Shown here: positions 7,603 to 15,031 of the stretch, piece by piece
Layout: each line of letters opens with the position of its first letter
How positions within the stretch are numbered: the first letter of the stretch is position 1
NCBI GenBank assembly: GCA_038120095.1
Contig: JAYOKZ010000014.1
Span: 7,706 to 71,705, forward strand
Length of the DNA stretch: 64,000 bases
DNA from: UBA2589 sp038120095
GTDB lineage: Bacteria; Gemmatimonadota; Gemmatimonadetes; Longimicrobiales; Gaopeijiaceae
Reading direction: 5' to 3'
Notes under the pieces: model-generated
Databases searched by the model: none
The model's input: the letters and a program-made list of their open reading frames with translations, nothing else
What the model was told of the DNA's origin: nothing
Translations under genes and position numbers: made by a program

Positions 7603-8709
7603 CTAGTCGATGAGCCTCAGGGGCATGACGAGACACAGGTAGTCTGCGGCACCATCTCCCGCAGGTTCGATCGTCGCGGCTCGCTCGGGAGCTTTGAAGG
7701 CGAACTTCACTTCGTCGGAGGGAATATGACGAAGCACCTCGAGGAGATAGTTCGCGTTGAACCCGATCTCGAGCTCATCCCCGTCGTATCCCACCTCCAT
7801 CTCATCATGACCTTCACCCAGGTCGGGTGTCAGCACGTTGAGATGTACCCGCCCAGACTCGAAGCGAAGTCGAATTCGATGCGTCTGGTCTGACGCTACC
7901 ACGGCCATCCGGCGCACCGCCGAGGCGAAGGCTTTCTTCTCGATGATGGCGATTCGATCGTTGTCCTTCGGGATCACCTGCTCGTAGTTCGGATACGTCC
8001 CTTCAATCAGACGTGTGTAGATCTCCGTCGAATCGGCTCTGAATCCGAGATGATTCCCGCTCCGCGCTACCTCGAGGGAGTCGTCGTCCTTGAACAGTCG
8101 CTGGACCTGCGCCAGGGCAGCAGGCGGCACGATAAAGTCGGCTGACGGGGTTCCGGTCGGCGGCACGGCGACGCCCATGCGCGCGAGCCTGTGACCGTTC
8201 GTCGCCACCATCTTCATCTCCCCGTCACGCAATTCCCACAACACACCGTTCAGAATCGGTCGACTTTCTTCGGTCGACACTGCGAACGACGTGTGGTGAA
8301 TCAACCCGTTGAGATCTTTCCCCGTTACAGTGATCCCATCCGAGAAATCGACCTCAGCCAGCGTCGGGAATTCGTCTGCAGGCAGACCGTTGAGTTTGAA
8401 GCGGCTGGCTCCACATGTAAGCTCGATCTGATCGCCACGCGTGACGATGTCTACCGGCTGATCAGCGAGTTCTCGAGTGATCTCCTGAAGCTTCTTCCCC
8501 GGAGCTGTAAGACTGCCCGATTCCTTGACGTCCGCCGGAACCTTGACCCGGACAGCGACGTCGAGGTCGGTACCGCTCATCCATACACAATCCTCGGATG
8601 CCTCGAAGAGGATGTTCGAAAGGACCGGAAGCGTCGTCTTCGAAGGGATACTGGCCGATACGGCAGCAAGTCCTTGATGAAGGTTCTGTCGAGTAATGGT
8701 GAAGTTCAT
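7603..8709 (-). CDS. dnaN: DNA polymerase III beta subunit (sliding clamp)
   Basis: The ring-shaped clamp that tethers DNA polymerase III to the template. The 368 residues show the three-domain beta-clamp pattern. It starts MNFTITRQNLHQGLAAV, has the central TNGHRLARM motif, and ends with the conserved LVMPLRL C-terminus. The ATG at 8709 is chosen over an upstream in-frame start that adds eight residues (MAVRSTSP), because MNFTITR matches the usual N-terminus. It lies downstream of dnaA on the same strand across a 289-nt origin region. recF, which often follows, is not present; pyrE is convergent here. Confidence 0.97.
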   Translation of the reverse strand: MNFTITRQNLHQGLAAVSASIPSKTTLPVLSNILFEASEDCVWMSGTDLDVAVRVKVPADVKESGSLTAPGKKLQEITRELADQPVDIVTRGDQIELTCGASRFKLNGLPADEFPTLAEVDFSDGITVTGKDLNGLIHHTSFAVSTEESRPILNGVLWELRDGEMKMVATNGHRLARMGVAVPPTGTPSADFIVPPAALAQVQRLFKDDDSLEVARSGNHLGFRADSTEIYTRLIEGTYPNYEQVIPKDNDRIAIIEKKAFASAVRRMAVVASDQTHRIRLRFESGRVHLNVLTPDLGEGHDEMEVGYDGDELEIGFNANYLLEVLRHIPSDEVKFAFKAPERAATIEPAGDGAADYLCLVMPLRLID

Positions 8710-8806
8710 CGGGGAGGTGCTCCTGACAGCCAATTCGCGTAGGTGACGAGGATCAGTCGGGTTTTCAACTCTTCTGGATACTATCTCTGATCAGATACAA
8801 AAAACA

Positions 8807-8839
8807 TAGTCGTAGTAGGGCCTGTGGATGTGTGGAATG
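8807..8839 (+). other. DnaA-trio element plus paired DnaA boxes (basal unwinding element)
   Basis: Reading plus-strand 5' to 3', in-phase trinucleotides TAG TCG TAG TAG (8807-8818) are followed by a GGCC spacer and two overlapping boxes, TGTGGATGT and TGTGGAATG. The AT-rich stretch is on the far side of the trios. This is the order described for the Bacillus subtilis basal unwinding system: AT-rich DNA, DnaA-trios (3'-GAT-5'), GC-rich spacer, DnaA boxes. DnaA would load on the boxes and extend onto single-stranded trios. Box orientation relative to B. subtilis was not verified. Confidence 0.6.
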
Positions 8840-8910
8840 TCCGGGACGGCGCACGCCAAATGATCATGGATTCACTGTACTTCCCCGCTGAGCATGCATG
8901 TCGGGAAGGC

Positions 8911-8919
8911 TGTGGAAAA
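8911..8919 (-). promoter_or_regulatory. DnaA-box-like site
   Basis: TGTGGAAAA is the complement of TTTTCCACA, which differs from the TTATCCACA consensus at one position. It lies between the trio element and the end of dnaA. Confidence 0.55.
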
Positions 8920-8979
8920 TCGTGAACCGACAGGGAAGAAATTCAGGGGACAACCGACGGGGAGTGGGAAAAGAGTCGT

Positions 8980-8988
8980 TTTTCCACA
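8980..8988 (+). promoter_or_regulatory. DnaA-box-like site
   Basis: TTTTCCACA, one change from TTATCCACA, is followed 2 nt later by a weaker second copy (ATTCCACAT, 8991-8999) that runs into the dnaA stop codon. The paired spacing suggests cooperative DnaA binding. Confidence 0.55.
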
Positions 8989-8998
8989 GAATTCCACA

Positions 8999-10480
8999 TC
9001 AATAGTGGAAAGACCTCGGGGACTCGTTGCGGATCTCCTGAATAATTTCTTCAACGCGATGTCGGAAGTCGTCATCCGTATCCATTCGCGTGGCCACCTT
9101 ACGGATGGAATAGAGGACCGTCGAATGATCCCGCCCACCATAGATCTCCCCGATCTGCTGTAGGGGTGTCCCGAGGAGCTCGCGCACGAGGTACATGGCT
9201 ACATGCCTGGCTTCCGCGATCTTTCGTGACCGTGCCTTGGAGGGGAGGCTCTCGGGACGCACGCGCCAATGATTCGCGACGAACCGGGTGATGCGGTCCG
9301 GCGATGCAATCGGTGACCGGTCCTGCTGCTCGAGCTTTCTGAGAGAAAGGACGCGCTTCGAAAACGACAGCGTGATGTCTTCGTGCCACACCGACGATAC
9401 GGCGAGGAGCTTGAGCACCGCTCCCTCCAGCTCGCGAACCGAAGACGAGCAGGAGTGAGCGATGTAATCGATGACGTCGTCTGCAAGCACGAGCCCCTCG
9501 TCTTCCGCCTTCGAGCGAAGGATCGCCATGCGGGTCTCGTAGTCAGGGGGTCGCATATCCACGACCAATCCCCACTCGAAGCGGGAAACAAGCCGCTGCT
9601 CGAGCCCCTCCATGTCGCGGGGGGGACGATCACTTGTGACCACGATCTGACGTTGAGCGTCGTACAGTGCGTTGAACGTGTGGAAGAACTCCTCCTGGGT
9701 GCTTTCCTTGCCCTTCAGGAAGTGCACGTCATCGACCAGGAGAAGATCAATCTCACGGTACCGTGCTCGAAAACGGTCCGTTGATCCCGTCCGGATCGCC
9801 TGAATCAATTCGTTGGTGAACTGCTCGGAGGAGACATACGCGACTCTGCGACCAGCGTCCCGGCTAAGGGAAGCATGGCCAATGGCATGCATCAGGTGAG
9901 TCTTGCCGAGGCCGACTCCTCCATAGAGGAACAGGGGGTTATAGAGTTGCCCCGGGTTGTCAGCCACCGCACGACCTGCTGCGTCAGCCAGCTGGTTGTT
10001 ACCTCCGACGACGAAACGGTCGAACGTATATCGGCTGAACAGTCCGGCGCTGAGTGAAGGTTCAGGCGGTGCGTTCGATGCGCGGCTCGCCGCCGCCGTC
10101 GCTCCTGACGTGGGCGGCGGCTCGAACTCGGAGCGCGCCATACGGCGGTCGCCCGATGCAGTCGGAGGCGGAGGGAATGCATCCGAGGGGGACTGCACTC
10201 GGACGGAGGGCATCGGACTCTCCTCGGGTGCAGGTGCCGCATGAACGACCAGGTTCACCTCTCTCCCGAGTACGGCAGCAGCAGCTTCGGTGATGAAGTG
10301 CCCGTACTTGTCTTCGAGCCACTCGGCGTGAAACGGACTCGTGGCTGCCACTACGAGTTCGTTCGGCGCAACTGCGACACAGGTCGCGCCGGAAATCCAC
10401 GTATGAAATGAATGCTCCGGAATTCGTTCGCGCACCGCAGCGCACACTGCGGCCCAGACGTCCTGCGTGCTCAGCTCCAT
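8999..10480 (-). CDS. dnaA: Chromosomal replication initiator protein DnaA
   Basis: An AAA+ ATPase that binds DnaA boxes and opens the origin. The 493 residues form four regions: domain I (about 1-80), a long Pro/Ala/Ser-rich linker (about 81-145), the ATPase core with Walker A GGVGLGKTH near residues 187-195 and LLLVDDVHFL as Walker B, and a C-terminal DNA-binding domain with GGRDHSTVLYSI. The ATG at 10480 gives the usual domain I start (MELSTQDVW). A longer reading frame from 10651 would start inside the proposed promoter's -35 box and is rejected. Transcription runs leftward toward dnaN. Confidence 0.97.
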   Translation of the reverse strand: MELSTQDVWAAVCAAVRERIPEHSFHTWISGATCVAVAPNELVVAATSPFHAEWLEDKYGHFITEAAAAVLGREVNLVVHAAPAPEESPMPSVRVQSPSDAFPPPPTASGDRRMARSEFEPPPTSGATAAASRASNAPPEPSLSAGLFSRYTFDRFVVGGNNQLADAAGRAVADNPGQLYNPLFLYGGVGLGKTHLMHAIGHASLSRDAGRRVAYVSSEQFTNELIQAIRTGSTDRFRARYREIDLLLVDDVHFLKGKESTQEEFFHTFNALYDAQRQIVVTSDRPPRDMEGLEQRLVSRFEWGLVVDMRPPDYETRMAILRSKAEDEGLVLADDVIDYIAHSCSSSVRELEGAVLKLLAVSSVWHEDITLSFSKRVLSLRKLEQQDRSPIASPDRITRFVANHWRVRPESLPSKARSRKIAEARHVAMYLVRELLGTPLQQIGEIYGGRDHSTVLYSIRKVATRMDTDDDFRHRVEEIIQEIRNESPRSFHY

Positions 10481-10622
10481 GCTGGTGAACCTTCGCCCGA
10501 GCCGACGTCCCGGCGACGATGGCCGGAAGTCGAAGATGAGGGGAGGTGTCGCGGCATTTGGGCGCGTGTTGGTGAGCAGCAGTGGAGGGGTCGAAGACCC
10601 TCGATTTTCGCGAGGGGCGTCG

Positions 10623-10651
10623 AAGCTACAGAGGCCCTCCAAAAATGTCAA
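10623..10651 (-). promoter_or_regulatory. Candidate sigma70-type promoter for dnaA
   Basis: On the minus strand a perfect TTGACA (-35, 10646-10651) is followed after exactly 17 nt by TAGCTT (-10, 10623-10628), which keeps the key T1, A2 and T6 positions. Transcripts would start near 10616 and have a leader of about 135 nt before the dnaA ATG at 10480. Confidence 0.55.
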
Positions 10652-10690
10652 AATGCCCGAAAAGGCCCCGAATCAAAGGGTTTTAGCGCC

Positions 10691-10699
10691 TTTTCCACA
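10691..10699 (+). promoter_or_regulatory. DnaA-box-like site between divergent promoters
   Basis: TTTTCCACA, one change from the consensus, lies about 40 nt upstream of the dnaA -35 box and 9 nt upstream of the rpmH/rnpA -35 box. It is well placed for DnaA to control both dnaA and the rpmH-rnpA operon. Confidence 0.5.
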
Positions 10700-10708
10700 G
10701 ACCCGCCG

Positions 10709-10738
10709 TTGACCACGCCGGGCGCGCAGAACTATCTT
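10709..10738 (+). promoter_or_regulatory. Candidate sigma70-type promoter for rpmH-rnpA
   Basis: TTGACC (10709-10714) and TATCTT (10733-10738) are separated by 18 nt. Transcription would begin near 10745, upstream of both the proposed rnpA ATG (10769) and the rpmH ATG (10788). One mRNA would then carry both start codons. Confidence 0.55.
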
Positions 10739-10768
10739 TCCAAGCTCGACTCTAAACGCAGTGCAACC

Positions 10769-11317
10769 ATGAATTGGGCTGGCAGGAATGAAGCCGACAT
10801 ACAAGCCGCGCAACCGCAAGCGGGTGAACAAGCACGGGTTCCGGGCCCGGATGAAGACGGCCGGCGGTCGCAAGACGCTCAACCGCCGTCGCAAGCGCGG
10901 CCGTTCGCAGCTGGTCGTTCAGACCGGAGGCAAGTAGGGTCCGCTGGTCGGGTCCGGGCCGAAGCGTTTCCGAGGAGTGCTCGGATACGGCTCGGGTCAG
11001 AGATTCGCGCCCTTCTGGAGCGGGGGAAGCGTGAGAGGACGAAGCACCTGGACGTCTTCTTTGCTGCTTCTCCCGTTTTGTTTTCTCGGCTCGGGGTGAT
11101 CGTGCCGAAGCACGGCCATGAAATCGTAGAGCGAAATCGGGTGAAGCGAAGACTCAGGGAAATCGGCCGTCGAAGAGGGCTTCGCGTGCTGGATGCGGAG
11201 GCTGGCCCGACGGACCTCTTGCTGCGGGCTCGACCGGGTGCGTATGGAGTGAAGCACTCGGTGTTGGAGGAAGAGCTGATGACAGCTGTGGAGGCGTGGT
11301 GTTGCAGAAGGCTCTGA
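10769..11317 (+). CDS. rnpA: Ribonuclease P protein component, probable N-terminally extended form
   Basis: The protein subunit of RNase P, which trims tRNA 5' leaders. The conserved part begins FPRSARIRLGSEIRALLERG and includes RLGVIVPKH and the signature ERNRVKRRLREIGR. Between the rpmH stop (10937) and FPRSAR this frame has no ATG, GTG, TTG or CTG. The nearest usable start upstream is ATG 10769, 19 nt before the rpmH ATG. This would give 182 residues, with rpmH nested out of frame inside the gene. Thermus rnpA has this arrangement and makes an extended protein. The extra 60 residues are Gln/Arg/Ala-rich and not independently conserved. A noncanonical start after rpmH remains the alternative. 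Confidence 0.75.
   Translation: MNWAGRNEADIQAAQPQAGEQARVPGPDEDGRRSQDAQPPSQARPFAAGRSDRRQVGSAGRVRAEAFPRSARIRLGSEIRALLERGKRERTKHLDVFFAASPVLFSRLGVIVPKHGHEIVERNRVKRRLREIGRRRGLRVLDAEAGPTDLLLRARPGAYGVKHSVLEEELMTAVEAWCCRRL
10788..10937 (+). CDS. rpmH: 50S ribosomal protein L34
   Basis: The 49-residue, strongly basic protein has the full L34 pattern MKPTYKPRNRKRVNKHGFR, then RMKTAGGRKTLNRRRKRGR. It is a component of the large ribosomal subunit. Its length is normal with a slight C-terminal extension (SQLVVQTGGK). AGGA sits directly against the ATG, so its own ribosome-binding site is poor. It may depend on translation of the overlapping rnpA frame that begins 19 nt upstream. The position beside dnaA and before rnpA is the standard bacterial order. 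Confidence 0.97.
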   Translation: MKPTYKPRNRKRVNKHGFRARMKTAGGRKTLNRRRKRGRSQLVVQTGGK

Positions 11318-11586
11318 TCGGGATGGTTCGATTCTACCAGCGGGCTGTCTCGCCCTGGACGCCTCCGTCGTGCCGGTTCATGCCGACGTGTTCGTCGTAT
11401 GCGACCGAGGCGCTCGAGCGGCACGGCGCGTTTCGTGGGAGCTGGCTCGCGCTGCGGCGGATCGGCCGCTGCCATCCGTTCGGGGGCAACGGATTTGATC
11501 CAGTCCCGGCGCCCCGAGTCCATGAACGAGGGCCACGTGCAGATCGAGCGGAGAGTGGGCATGCCGCGGGCCTGACAAGCCGATGA
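11296..11586 (+). CDS. yidD: Membrane protein insertion efficiency factor YidD
   Basis: A small inner-membrane-associated protein that aids YidC-dependent insertion. The 96 residues contain the family core LIGMVRFYQRAVSPWTPPSC, then RFMPTCSSYATEAL and RIGRCHPFGGNGFDPVP. The three conserved cysteines (PPSC, PTCS, GRCHP) are present. The gene overlaps the rnpA end by about 20 nt. The start may be GTG 11296, GTG 11299 or TTG 11302. It ends in a 4-nt overlap with yidC. Confidence 0.93.
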   Translation: MVLQKALIGMVRFYQRAVSPWTPPSCRFMPTCSSYATEALERHGAFRGSWLALRRIGRCHPFGGNGFDPVPAPRVHERGPRADRAESGHAAGLTSR

Positions 11587-13316
11587 AGACAGAGGGGCGT
11601 TTCCTTCTCGCCGTGTTCCTCATGCTCGCCGTTCTGGTGGGTACCAACCGACTGTTTCCGCCGCCGGTGGTCGAGGAAGGTGGCGCGTTGGCTGATTCGG
11701 CTGCGGCGGCGAGGCCGGGAGCGGCTTCCGGCTCGGTGCAGGATGGGGTTTCGACGGCTGCGGCTGGCGATGGTTCGGCCACTGTGGCAGGGCTCTCCCT
11801 TCAGGATGGTGCGGCAAGCCCGGGGGAGGCGGAGGAAGGCCCGGCGGTCATGGATGTTGTCGTCGAGGGCCCGCTCTATCGGTACACGTTCACGACGCTG
11901 GGTGCTCGTCTCACGTCGGCGCAGCTGGTGGGGTTCGAAGCGATCAACCGTGGAGGTCCGGTCGAGCTCGTCCCGGATGGCGTGACGCCTTATCTGGGAA
12001 GCAAGGTGGTGCTGGGTCAGGACACGGTGGATTTGTCGGGAATGGCGTTTCGTGTGGAACCGTCCGGCGGGCTCCAGCTGAGCGCCGGGGATGATCCGGT
12101 GTCGCTCGGTTTCGTGTACGAGCACCCGACGAGCGATTTCGCACTCCGTGTATCGTACGCGTTCGATCCTGACGAATACACGGTGGGGGTCAGTGGTACG
12201 CTCGAAGGGATTGACCGAGCGCTGCTCGTAACGGATCTGGGCGAGGGCTTGGCGTATGCCGAGACGGATTCGGTTCTTGAGCAGCGCTCGATGGCGTACG
12301 TCTACAACCATCTGCAGGATGGGATTCGGTCCACGAACCTGGACAAGGCCGACCCGATGGTGGTGGAAGGGCCGCTCGTGTGGGCCGCGTTTCGCAGCAA
12401 GTTCTTCGTGACCGCGGTTCTGTCCGGTGCGTCGGACGACATGGTCGATGACGCCGGGTACATGGGTGGGCTGCTCGTGAGGCCTGCAGAGCTGCCCGAG
12501 CGGATTCGAGTCGGGACGGCGCGGACCGTGTCAGCCGGAGAGACCTATTCGTACCGCCTCTTCATGGGTCCCCAGCAGTACGCGCTGCTGTCGTCCCTAG
12601 GGGATGGCATGGAAGAAGTGAACCCCTACGGTTGGCGCTTTTTCCGACCCATCATTCGGCCCTTCGTGTCGATCATCATGTCCGTGCTGACCTTCCTCCA
12701 CGATCAATTGGCTCTGGGCTACGGCTGGGTCCTGATCGTGTTCGGGGTCATGATGCGTGTGGTTCTGTTTCCCCTGAATCACAAGGCAATGAAGGCGCAG
12801 CTCCGCAACATGGCGGTGCAACCCCTGGTGAAGCAGATCCAGGACAGGCACAAGGACAACCCGGAGAAGCTTCAGAAGGAGATGATGAAGCTCTACAAGG
12901 AACACGGGTTCAATCCGTTGGCCGGCTGCCTCCCCATGCTGCTGCCGTGGCCTGTTCTGATTGCATTGTTCTTCGTGTTCCAGAACACGATCGAGCTGCG
13001 CGGAGTCCCGTTCCTCTGGCTCCCCGACCTCTCCGCGAAGGATCCGTTCTACGTCCTTCCGGTGCTCCTCGCTGCGTCGATGTTCCTGATGCAGTGGATC
13101 AGCCTGCGGTCGATCGACAGTGACAATCCGCAGATGAAGATGATGATGTACATCATGCCGCCCATGATGCTCTTCATTTTCATGAACCTCGCGAGCGGTC
13201 TGAATCTCTACTATGCCACGGCCAACATCGCGACTCTGCCGCAGCAGATCTGGATCGCCCGTGAGCGGACCCGCATGAAGCAGGGGCCAGCGCTCACCCT
13301 GAGCGACAGCGACTAG
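11583..13316 (+). CDS. yidC: Membrane protein insertase YidC
   Basis: The insertase that places proteins in the inner membrane alone or with SecYEG. The 577 residues show an N-terminal transmembrane anchor (FLLAVFLMLAVLVGTNRLF) and a large periplasmic beta domain typical of diderm YidC (about residues 90-330). The conserved C-terminal core has five helices, starting with ILTFLH-type and YGWVLIVFGVMMRVVLF sequences, and includes the cytoplasmic hairpin KAMKAQLRNMAVQPLVKQIQ. The periplasmic domain supports a Gram-negative envelope. The ATG overlaps the yidD stop by 4 nt. The usual follower jag/khpB is missing; mnmE comes next. Confidence 0.96.
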   Translation: MKTEGRFLLAVFLMLAVLVGTNRLFPPPVVEEGGALADSAAAARPGAASGSVQDGVSTAAAGDGSATVAGLSLQDGAASPGEAEEGPAVMDVVVEGPLYRYTFTTLGARLTSAQLVGFEAINRGGPVELVPDGVTPYLGSKVVLGQDTVDLSGMAFRVEPSGGLQLSAGDDPVSLGFVYEHPTSDFALRVSYAFDPDEYTVGVSGTLEGIDRALLVTDLGEGLAYAETDSVLEQRSMAYVYNHLQDGIRSTNLDKADPMVVEGPLVWAAFRSKFFVTAVLSGASDDMVDDAGYMGGLLVRPAELPERIRVGTARTVSAGETYSYRLFMGPQQYALLSSLGDGMEEVNPYGWRFFRPIIRPFVSIIMSVLTFLHDQLALGYGWVLIVFGVMMRVVLFPLNHKAMKAQLRNMAVQPLVKQIQDRHKDNPEKLQKEMMKLYKEHGFNPLAGCLPMLLPWPVLIALFFVFQNTIELRGVPFLWLPDLSAKDPFYVLPVLLAASMFLMQWISLRSIDSDNPQMKMMMYIMPPMMLFIFMNLASGLNLYYATANIATLPQQIWIARERTRMKQGPALTLSDSD

Positions 13317-13342
13317 GCTGCGGGTCGGGCACGGGCGCGCGG

Positions 13343-14731
13343 TTGAGCACCGAAGTCGACACGATCGTTGCGCTGTCGACGCCTGCGGGGGTCGGAGCTC
13401 TTGCGACGGTCCGTCTGAGTGGTAGCAACGCCGGTGGCGTGCTTTCAGCGTTACTGATTCGGGGGTCAGAGTGTCCGCGCGTGAGAACACCGGCTCTTCG
13501 TCGGCTGACCGATCCGGACTCGGGGGGCGTCATAGACGAGGCTGTCGTGACGTGGTTCGAGGGGCCGGCGAGCTACACCGGGGAAGATATGGTCGAGATC
13601 TCGTGCCATGGCGGATGGCTGATTCCCGAGATGCTGGTCGACGCATGCGAGAGAGGAGGTGCACGGCGGGCCGAGCCCGGGGAATTCACTCGCCGGGCCT
13701 ATCTGCACGGGAAACTCGACCTCGTGCAGGCGGAGGCGGTAGGCGACTTGATCCACGCGCGGAGCAGGGCACTGCATCGGGCGGCGGTGGTCCAGATGGA
13801 TCGTGGGCTCTCGCGCAGAGTGTCGTCTCTGCGCGAGCGCCTGGTGCGTCTCGAAGCGTTGCTCGCTCATCATGTCGACTTTCCCGAAGAGGACGAGCCA
13901 CCGGTGGCGATCTCCTCGGTAATTGCGGAAACGGATGTGTTCATGGCGTCCGTCGATGCGATGCTCGCCACGGCCCCGGAGGGAGAACTGCTGCGTGAAG
14001 GCGCACTGGCCGTCTTTGCAGGCCGTCCGAACGCGGGGAAATCATCGTTGTACAACGCGCTGCTCGGAGAGGAACGCGCGATCGTCACGGATGAGCCGGG
14101 AACCACTCGGGATGCCCTGGAAGCGGTGGTGCAGGTGGGGGGATTCCCGTTTCGCCTGGTCGACACGGCAGGTCTTCGGCGTCCGGCTGGCCGTATCGAG
14201 GAGTTGGGCATCGAGATCGCCCACGGGTTCATCGAACGGGCGGATGTGGTGCTGTACTGCATCCCGGCTGACGAGGATGCAAGTGACGAGGACGTCAGTT
14301 TCGTGATGGACAGGGTGTCGTGTCCGTTCGTGCTGGTTCGGACCAAGGCGGATCTGGCGCAGGGCGAGGAGCTGAGACAGGACGATCGTCTTGCGACGGT
14401 GTCTCGATGCGTGGGTTCGGTGAGCGTGTCCGTAGAGAGTGGAGGGGGGCTGGACCGGTTGAAGGGACTGCTTCCTGAGCTCGTGTATCGACATATCGTC
14501 ACGGCGGCGGCGGATGTGCCGGTTCTCACGAGGGCGCGCCAGTCCGATGCCCTGCGCTTGGCGAGGGCCGAGGTCACTGCGTTCCGTGAGGGGTTGGCGT
14601 CAGGTCTGCCTGCGGAGATCGCGTCCACACATCTGCGGTCTGCAGAGTCTGCGCTCGAAGATCTGCTCGGCACGGTCTCGGTGGACGACGTTCTCGATGC
14701 GGTGTTTCGAGAATTCTGTATTGGGAAATGA
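13343..14731 (+). CDS. mnmE: tRNA modification GTPase MnmE
   Basis: With MnmG it installs the aminomethyl-type group at U34 of several tRNAs. The 462 residues comprise an N-terminal folate-binding domain (starting VDTIVALSTPAGVGALATVR), a helical domain, and an inserted G domain. The G domain motifs are GRPNAGKSSLYNALL (G1), DEPGTTRD (G2), DTAGLR (G3) and RTKAD (G4). The C-terminus FCIGK ends in the essential cysteine motif CxGK. TTG is used as start. It overlaps acyP by 4 nt and lies one gene away from its partner mnmG. Confidence 0.96.
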   Translation: MSTEVDTIVALSTPAGVGALATVRLSGSNAGGVLSALLIRGSECPRVRTPALRRLTDPDSGGVIDEAVVTWFEGPASYTGEDMVEISCHGGWLIPEMLVDACERGGARRAEPGEFTRRAYLHGKLDLVQAEAVGDLIHARSRALHRAAVVQMDRGLSRRVSSLRERLVRLEALLAHHVDFPEEDEPPVAISSVIAETDVFMASVDAMLATAPEGELLREGALAVFAGRPNAGKSSLYNALLGEERAIVTDEPGTTRDALEAVVQVGGFPFRLVDTAGLRRPAGRIEELGIEIAHGFIERADVVLYCIPADEDASDEDVSFVMDRVSCPFVLVRTKADLAQGEELRQDDRLATVSRCVGSVSVSVESGGGLDRLKGLLPELVYRHIVTAAADVPVLTRARQSDALRLARAEVTAFREGLASGLPAEIASTHLRSAESALEDLLGTVSVDDVLDAVFREFCIGK

Positions 14732-15018
14732 TGATGTCCAACTCAGCCCGGGTGCACGCAGGATTTCGGATTGATGGACGTGTGCAGGGCGTAGGCTTCC
14801 GACGCTGGACGGCCCGGCGGGCTGGGGCTTACGGTCTTGCGGGTACGGTGCGAAATCGAGCGGACGGGTCGGTAGAGGTGATGGTCGTGGGTGATTCAGA
14901 TGAGGTCAGATGCTTCTTGTCGGAGTTGAAGGACGGTCCGCGGTTCGCGAAGGTGGATGGAATCGTGAAGGTTCCGTGCACGCTGCCGCTCGACGCGAGC
15001 GGTTTCGTGATCCTGTGA
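14728..15018 (+). CDS. acyP: Acylphosphatase
   Basis: A small cytosolic enzyme that hydrolyses acyl phosphates. Of the 96 residues, the signature GRVQGVGFRRW holds the phosphate-binding arginine, and GTVRNRADGSVEV holds the catalytic asparagine. The length is typical. The ATG overlaps the mnmE stop (ATGA), and mnmG follows at a 13-nt distance. It thus sits inside the tRNA-modification operon, a place it does not usually occupy. Three ATG codons in a row (14728, 14731, 14734) leave the exact start open. Confidence 0.92.
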   Translation: MMMSNSARVHAGFRIDGRVQGVGFRRWTARRAGAYGLAGTVRNRADGSVEVMVVGDSDEVRCFLSELKDGPRFAKVDGIVKVPCTLPLDASGFVIL

Positions 15019-15031
15019 GCGGGGAGGGGTG

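Larger units (their letters stand above)
8710..8998. other. oriC: Probable chromosomal replication origin (oriC) between dnaA and dnaN
   Basis: This 289-nt gap lies between dnaN and dnaA. It has an AT-rich stretch (8761-8806) and then a run of TAG trinucleotides (8807-8818). Several DnaA-box-like sequences follow: TGTGGATGT 8823-8831, TGTGGAATG 8831-8839, TGTGGAAAA 8911-8919, TTTTCCACA 8980-8988 and ATTCCACAT 8991-8999. The boxes match the TTATCCACA consensus or its complement with one to three changes. An unwinding region beside box clusters next to dnaA is the normal layout of a bacterial origin. GC skew could not be calculated here. Confidence 0.8.

Noticed and set aside
10481..10651. Upstream extension of dnaA to 10651
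   Set aside because: The extra 57 residues begin at the TTG of a TTGACA promoter box and do not resemble DnaA domain I, which starts at MELSTQDVW.
12597..13490. A 297-codon minus-strand frame over the end of yidC
   Set aside because: It is antisense to the conserved YidC core and mnmE start, and is His/Arg-rich with no motif.
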